Source: Bradyrhizobium sp. in8p8 (GTDB lineage: Bacteria > Pseudomonadota > Alphaproteobacteria > Rhizobiales > Xanthobacteraceae). Taken from it: DNA of 64,000 nt. The stretch covers positions 455,459-519,458 of the forward strand of contig NZ_AUGD01000003.1 of assembly GCF_000426845.1 (NCBI RefSeq), read 5' to 3'. Of this stretch, positions 60,784-64,000 are shown piece by piece (within the stretch, counting starts at the first letter, position 1; each line of letters starts with the position of its first letter). Below the pieces are notes generated by a model that saw only the letters and a program-made list of their open reading frames with translations, was not told the DNA's origin and did not search any database. Position numbers and translations under genes: made by a program.

Positions 60784-61656
60784 ATGACGGGAGCGTGTAC
60801 TCAAGGCGTCGACACCGGATTCGTGGCGCTAGGCTATGGCAAGGTCGCCCTGCTCGGACTTGTCCAAGGCATCACCGAGTTGCTACCGATCTCTTCGACC
60901 GCCCATATGCGGATCGTGCCTGCGCTGCTCGGTTGGCAGGATCCTGGCTCAGCCTTTTCAGCCGCCATGCAGCTTGCAGCGCTTACTGCAGTCGTCAGTT
61001 ATTTCTGGAGCGACGTGAGCCAACTAGCCACCAATTCGCTGCGTGCCGTCGCAAATCGGGATTTCCGAGATCGACACTTCCGCTTCTCGGTCGGAATTCT
61101 CCTTGCCACGATCCCGATCGGTATTGCCGGCCTTTCCTTGTCTGGAGCGTTGAACGCGTGCGGCTCGCCGCTTCGTACTCTCGAAGTCATCGGCTGGGCG
61201 TGCATCGTCATGGCTGTCCTCCTGGCGCTCGCGGAGATTTTTGCCCGGCACCGACGAACGCTTGAGAACACATCGGCCATCGATGCAATGATCGTGGGAA
61301 TTGCTCAAATCGGAGCGCTGATTCCTGGCGTTTCGCGTTCAGGCTCGACTTTGACTGCGGCGCTCGCCCTCGGCCTGAAGCGAGATGAGGCGGCGCGGTT
61401 CTCATTCCTTCTTGGCCTGCCGGCAATCGCCCTGGCTGGCTTCAAGGAGCTCTGGGAACTCCACAAAGTGCAGCTTTCCGCCGACGGCTGGTCACTACTT
61501 CTTGTCGGGCTCGTCGTGGCTTCTATTTCCGCGTTCTGTGCGATTTGGGGGCTGATGCGCGTTCTCGAGCGTTTTTCCGCCTGGCCGTTTGTTATTTACC
61601 GAGGTGTTCTCGGTATCGTACTCATCTGGGCGGTTGCTTTGGGCTATTTCACTTGA
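60784..61656 (+). CDS. uppP: Undecaprenyl-diphosphate phosphatase (UppP/BacA, PbrB-like)
   Basis: 290 aa, eight membrane helices. Catalytic motif 1 is QGITELLPISSTAHM and motif 2 is GVSRSGSTLTAALALG, both complete. The usual role is dephosphorylation of undecaprenyl pyrophosphate. In lead operons the homologue releases inorganic phosphate in the periplasm, which precipitates exported Pb(II). Next to a CPC ATPase and LspA that role is likely here. GGGAG sits six bases before the ATG. A 118-bp gap after ccdA contains no gene. Confidence 0.9.
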   Translation: MTGACTQGVDTGFVALGYGKVALLGLVQGITELLPISSTAHMRIVPALLGWQDPGSAFSAAMQLAALTAVVSYFWSDVSQLATNSLRAVANRDFRDRHFRFSVGILLATIPIGIAGLSLSGALNACGSPLRTLEVIGWACIVMAVLLALAEIFARHRRTLENTSAIDAMIVGIAQIGALIPGVSRSGSTLTAALALGLKRDEAARFSFLLGLPAIALAGFKELWELHKVQLSADGWSLLLVGLVVASISAFCAIWGLMRVLERFSAWPFVIYRGVLGIVLIWAVALGYFT

Positions 61657-61679
61657 GATGCAAAATATCGGAAACGTGT

Positions 61680-62336
61680 ATGAGTGAAAAACAACAAGAA
61701 GAAGGTGAAATCGAGCTTGACGCGAGCAATGCCGCCGAACGCAGGACTCTTATCTGGGTTCTTGCCATAAACTTCTTGCAGGTGATCGTGGCCGGTGTCG
61801 TCGGCGTTATCGCAGACTCGACAGGTCTCTTGGGTGCCGCCCTGGATAATTTGGGAGATGCCGGCGTTTATGCCGTCAGCCTTTATGCCGTCGGCCGGAC
61901 GATCGTGGCAAAGGTGCGAGTGGCGCGTCTTTCGGGTTTGCTTCTGATCGCCTTTGGACTTGCATTGTTCGTGGAGGTGCTTCGCCGTTTCTTCGTGGGT
62001 GCCGAGCCAATCGGCCTCGCCATGATCGTCACGGCTCTCGCCAATGCCGCGCTTAATGTAGTTTGCTTAAAACTGCTGCGGTCGCATCGGGATCGAGGTG
62101 TGCATCTCAAAGCGTCCTGGATCTTTACGACGAACGATATGCTGGCGAACGCCGGCATTGTCGCGTCGGGTGCCGCGGTCATGTTCTTCGCGTCCCCGCT
62201 GCCTGACCTAATCATCGGGTTGCTGGTTGGCGGCATCGTGCTCAAGGGTGGCTGGAATATCCTGAAGGAGGCGCACGATGCAATAGGTGATGGCTCGTCG
62301 CGGCCCAAGGGCCAGTCTAGTCCCGAGAACGACTGA
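61680..62336 (+). CDS. Cation diffusion facilitator family transporter
   Basis: 218 aa with six membrane helices and no C-terminal cytoplasmic domain. Motif in helix 2 is Asp56-x3-Asp60 (LDNLGDAG) and in helix 5 Asp153-x3-Asn157 (TNDMLANAG), replacing the usual HxxxD pairs. The family exports Zn, Co, Cd or Fe by proton antiport. The altered ligands suggest a different ion or mechanism. Located 23 bp after uppP in the same direction, it is the last gene of the metal module. Confidence 0.8.
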   Translation: MSEKQQEEGEIELDASNAAERRTLIWVLAINFLQVIVAGVVGVIADSTGLLGAALDNLGDAGVYAVSLYAVGRTIVAKVRVARLSGLLLIAFGLALFVEVLRRFFVGAEPIGLAMIVTALANAALNVVCLKLLRSHRDRGVHLKASWIFTTNDMLANAGIVASGAAVMFFASPLPDLIIGLLVGGIVLKGGWNILKEAHDAIGDGSSRPKGQSSPEND

Positions 62337-62410
62337 AATAGTCGTAGTTTACAAAATGGTCTGTAGATTGGTTATGAGACGTGTCGACTCTTGATTCGGA
62401 GGAGTTCGGC

Positions 62411-63457
62411 ATGTCTCAAAGCTATTATATTGGGCTGGATGTTTCCGCCCGAACAATCAATCTCTGCGTTGTCAACGCCGATGGGCAGGTAGCGCATGAA
62501 CGAAAGCTTTCATCCAATCCGGAAGAGATTGCGCAGCATATCCTGTCGCTCCCGCTTCCAGTCGTCCGCGTCGGTCTCGAAGCAGGGATGCTGTCTCAGC
62601 ACATTTATGGGCATTTAGCCGAAGCCGGCATTCCCATCGTGTGTGTAGAGACCCGGCACATGAAGGCGGCTCTCTCCGCGCAACTCAACAAGACCGACCG
62701 GCATGATGCGCGCGGAATCGCGCAGATGATGCGCGTCGGCCTCTTCAAACCCGTCCACGTCAAGACGCCGACAAGCCAGCGCCTTCGGACCGTCCTGACG
62801 GCCCGCCAACTCCTGCGAAACAAGCTCCAGGATGTTGAAAATGAAATCCGTGGTCTCATCCGAAACTTCGGATATCACCTCGGCAAAGTCACGGCGCGCG
62901 ATTTCGAGCCGCGAGTACGGGAACTGATCGCAGGAAGCGACCTACACATAGTCGCTGATACGCTCCTGTTGGCGCGGCGATCGCTGCGGGAGCAGTTCGG
63001 TCGGTTGGACGATTTGCTTGTCCGTCTCGCGCGGGACGACACTGTTTCGCGCCGGTTTATGACGGTGCCGGGGGTCGGCCCGCTCGTAGCGCTCATCTTC
63101 CGGGCAACGGTCGATGTCCCATCTCGCTTCACTCGGTCGCGAACCGTTGGTGCCCATTTTGGTCTGACGCCGCGCAAGCACCAATCCGGCGAAGTGGATC
63201 GCACCGGCCGCATTTCGAGATGGGGTGACGCCATGACGCGCAGCGCGCTCTACGAGGCAGCACAGGTGCTACTGACTCGCGTAAAACGCTGGTCCACCCT
63301 AAAGGCTTGGGCTGCTCAGGTCTCGCGACGTCGAGGCCACAAGAAGGCGATCGTCGCCCTCGCTCGCCGCATCGGTGTCATACTGCATCGCATGTGGGTG
63401 GATGGAACTGAGTTCGACTGGGGTAAGCGGCCAGAGGCCGCCGCTCCTCTGACATAG
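62411..63457 (+). CDS. IS110-family transposase
   Basis: 348 aa from ATG 62411. The N-terminal RuvC-like DEDD nuclease has Asp in YIGLDVSARTI, Glu in RVGLEAGML and the pair in NKTDRHDARGIAQ. The C-terminal Transposase_20 domain has MTVPGVGPLVAL and FGLTPRKHQSGE, with GRISRWGDAMTRSALYEAAQ. IS110 enzymes use a bridge RNA from the element end and lack terminal inverted repeats, so I cannot define the IS edges; they should lie near 62340 and 63500. It appears complete. Confidence 0.9.
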   Translation: MSQSYYIGLDVSARTINLCVVNADGQVAHERKLSSNPEEIAQHILSLPLPVVRVGLEAGMLSQHIYGHLAEAGIPIVCVETRHMKAALSAQLNKTDRHDARGIAQMMRVGLFKPVHVKTPTSQRLRTVLTARQLLRNKLQDVENEIRGLIRNFGYHLGKVTARDFEPRVRELIAGSDLHIVADTLLLARRSLREQFGRLDDLLVRLARDDTVSRRFMTVPGVGPLVALIFRATVDVPSRFTRSRTVGAHFGLTPRKHQSGEVDRTGRISRWGDAMTRSALYEAAQVLLTRVKRWSTLKAWAAQVSRRRGHKKAIVALARRIGVILHRMWVDGTEFDWGKRPEAAAPLT

Positions 63458-63656
63458 GTTCGGTCAGGCGCAAGTCTGACTGAGGCGTCTCCCTGCGAGG
63501 GGACGAGGGACGGTGAGTTCGCAAATACGACTTGGCAGCGTCGGCATGTCCAACGCGAAGCCGCATTATAGATTGCTCCGCCGGCTCTTCTGATCCCATC
63601 CTGTGGCGGCCTCGTGCCGACCACGAAGAGAAGCATGATCCTCGCGGGAATACGGC
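63458..63656. other. Right flank of the IS110 copy
   Basis: About 200 bp between the transposase stop and the XRE gene. This region or the left flank would hold the IS110 non-coding end that encodes the bridge RNA. I cannot draw the boundary. Confidence 0.4.
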
Positions 63657-63875
63657 TCAAAGCTGATCGTCGGGCCGGACCAATTCCATGTGGCTGACGC
63701 CGAGGGCCTGAGCCAATTCATAAAGCGTGATCACGGTCGGGTTCCTCCGGCCGCGTTCAAGGCTGCTGAGATACTGTTGACTGAAACCGGAGCGCGCTTC
63801 GACCTCTTCCTGGGTCAGGCCTTTCTCCCGACGCAGGCGGGCGAAGTTCCGGCCGACCAATTTGCGCATATCCAT
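63657..63875 (-). CDS. XRE-family repressor
   Basis: 72 aa, a single Cro/CI HTH domain: FARLRREKGLTQEEVEARSGFSQQYLSSLERGRRNPTVITLYELAQALGV. No sensor or dimerisation domain. A large palindrome precedes it (63893-63929), so it probably represses itself and a divergent gene beyond the window. Its relation to the metal module or to the element's transfer genes is unknown. Confidence 0.9.
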   Translation of the reverse strand: MDMRKLVGRNFARLRREKGLTQEEVEARSGFSQQYLSSLERGRRNPTVITLYELAQALGVSHMELVRPDDQL

Positions 63876-63892
63876 GCGCAGGAGGATCGTGA

Positions 63893-63929
63893 TTTACATA
63901 CTTTGAGTTTATCAACTATAGTATGTAAA
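63893..63929. promoter_or_regulatory. Palindromic operator of the XRE gene
   Basis: TTTACATACT (63893-63902) and AGTATGTAAA (63920-63929), perfect 10-bp arms with a 17-bp spacer. It starts 18 bases upstream of the repressor start codon. Confidence 0.8.
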
Positions 63930-64000
63930 TGAGCCAGCGGAGCGCGCGGGAAGCCTCGCTATCCGATTGGCCCGAATAGAGAAGTCGTAGTTCTGGCAAG

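Noticed and set aside
62340..62400. A third MerR operator before the IS110 gene
   Set aside because: Only one CTGTAG half-site is present, without a CTACAG partner or a 19-bp spaced promoter.
1..64000. CRISPR array
   Set aside because: No regularly spaced direct repeats of 24-40 bp were seen and no cas1/cas2-like gene is present; the Cas4-like domain belongs to the ImmA-UvrD fusion.

Overview
The window looks like an alphaproteobacterial chromosome of the Bradyrhizobium / Nitrobacteraceae type. It is GC-rich, carries tandem DUF3551-type secreted proteins, a Bug-type solute-binding protein and an isoquinoline-oxidoreductase-like pair, and several families of intergenic palindromes typical of that group. 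The species assignment is an inference from gene content; nothing in the window proves it.

Region 1 (1-22,467) reads as resident chromosome: a polysaccharide export lipoprotein, a dienelactone hydrolase, an alpha/beta hydrolase, a two-subunit molybdenum hydroxylase (2Fe-2S plus Tat-exported molybdopterin subunit), an HD-GYP phosphodiesterase, an acyl-CoA ligase, a VOC protein, a secreted trypsin-like protease, a self-regulated membrane protein / winged-helix / uppS operon, a sensor kinase, dinB and tspO.

Region 2 (22,468 to beyond 64,000) is the left part of an integrative element. Its left border is a 45-bp copy of the 3' end of a tRNA-Arg(CCG) gene at 22,468-22,512, followed by a tyrosine integrase. 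Only the 3' fragment is present, so the intact tRNA and the other att site should lie to the right of this window.

Region 2a (24.4-37.9 kb) is an almost completely minus-strand, mostly overlapping gene set that looks like a composite defence locus. In transcription order it holds an orphan AbiEi-like (DUF6088) gene, an AbiEi/AbiEii pair, a sigma-factor-like protein, a small HTH-like protein, and an ImmA/IrrE zinc-peptidase fused to a UvrD helicase and a Cas4/AddB-like domain. It continues with a three-domain ubiquitin-like protein, a fused E2-like/E1 adenylyltransferase, a DUF6527 (putative Ubl peptidase) gene, a YodC-like protein, and a caspase fused to a Ski2-like helicase. The core Ubl/E1/DUF6527 trio matches the bacterial ubiquitination-like (Bub-type) operons; the combination with the rest is what I would examine first.

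Region 2b (38.1-52.6 kb) is element backbone: DUF932, ParB-like, a methylase-strawberry-notch helicase, Toprim, DUF2493 and DUF736 proteins, interrupted by a DUF3800 gene. Several backbone genes share repeated, foldable 5' leaders. One leader family has four copies; a second has two copies whose main stem shows compensatory base changes.

Region 2c (52.8-62.3 kb) is a lead/cadmium-type resistance module: a MerR regulator, an NAD+ synthetase, a MAPEG membrane protein, a P1B ATPase with four N-terminal metal-binding repeats, LspA, CcdA, UppP and a cation diffusion facilitator. Two MerR-type promoters with identical half-sites drive the MAPEG gene and the ATPase operon. An IS110 transposase and an XRE repressor with its own operator close the window.
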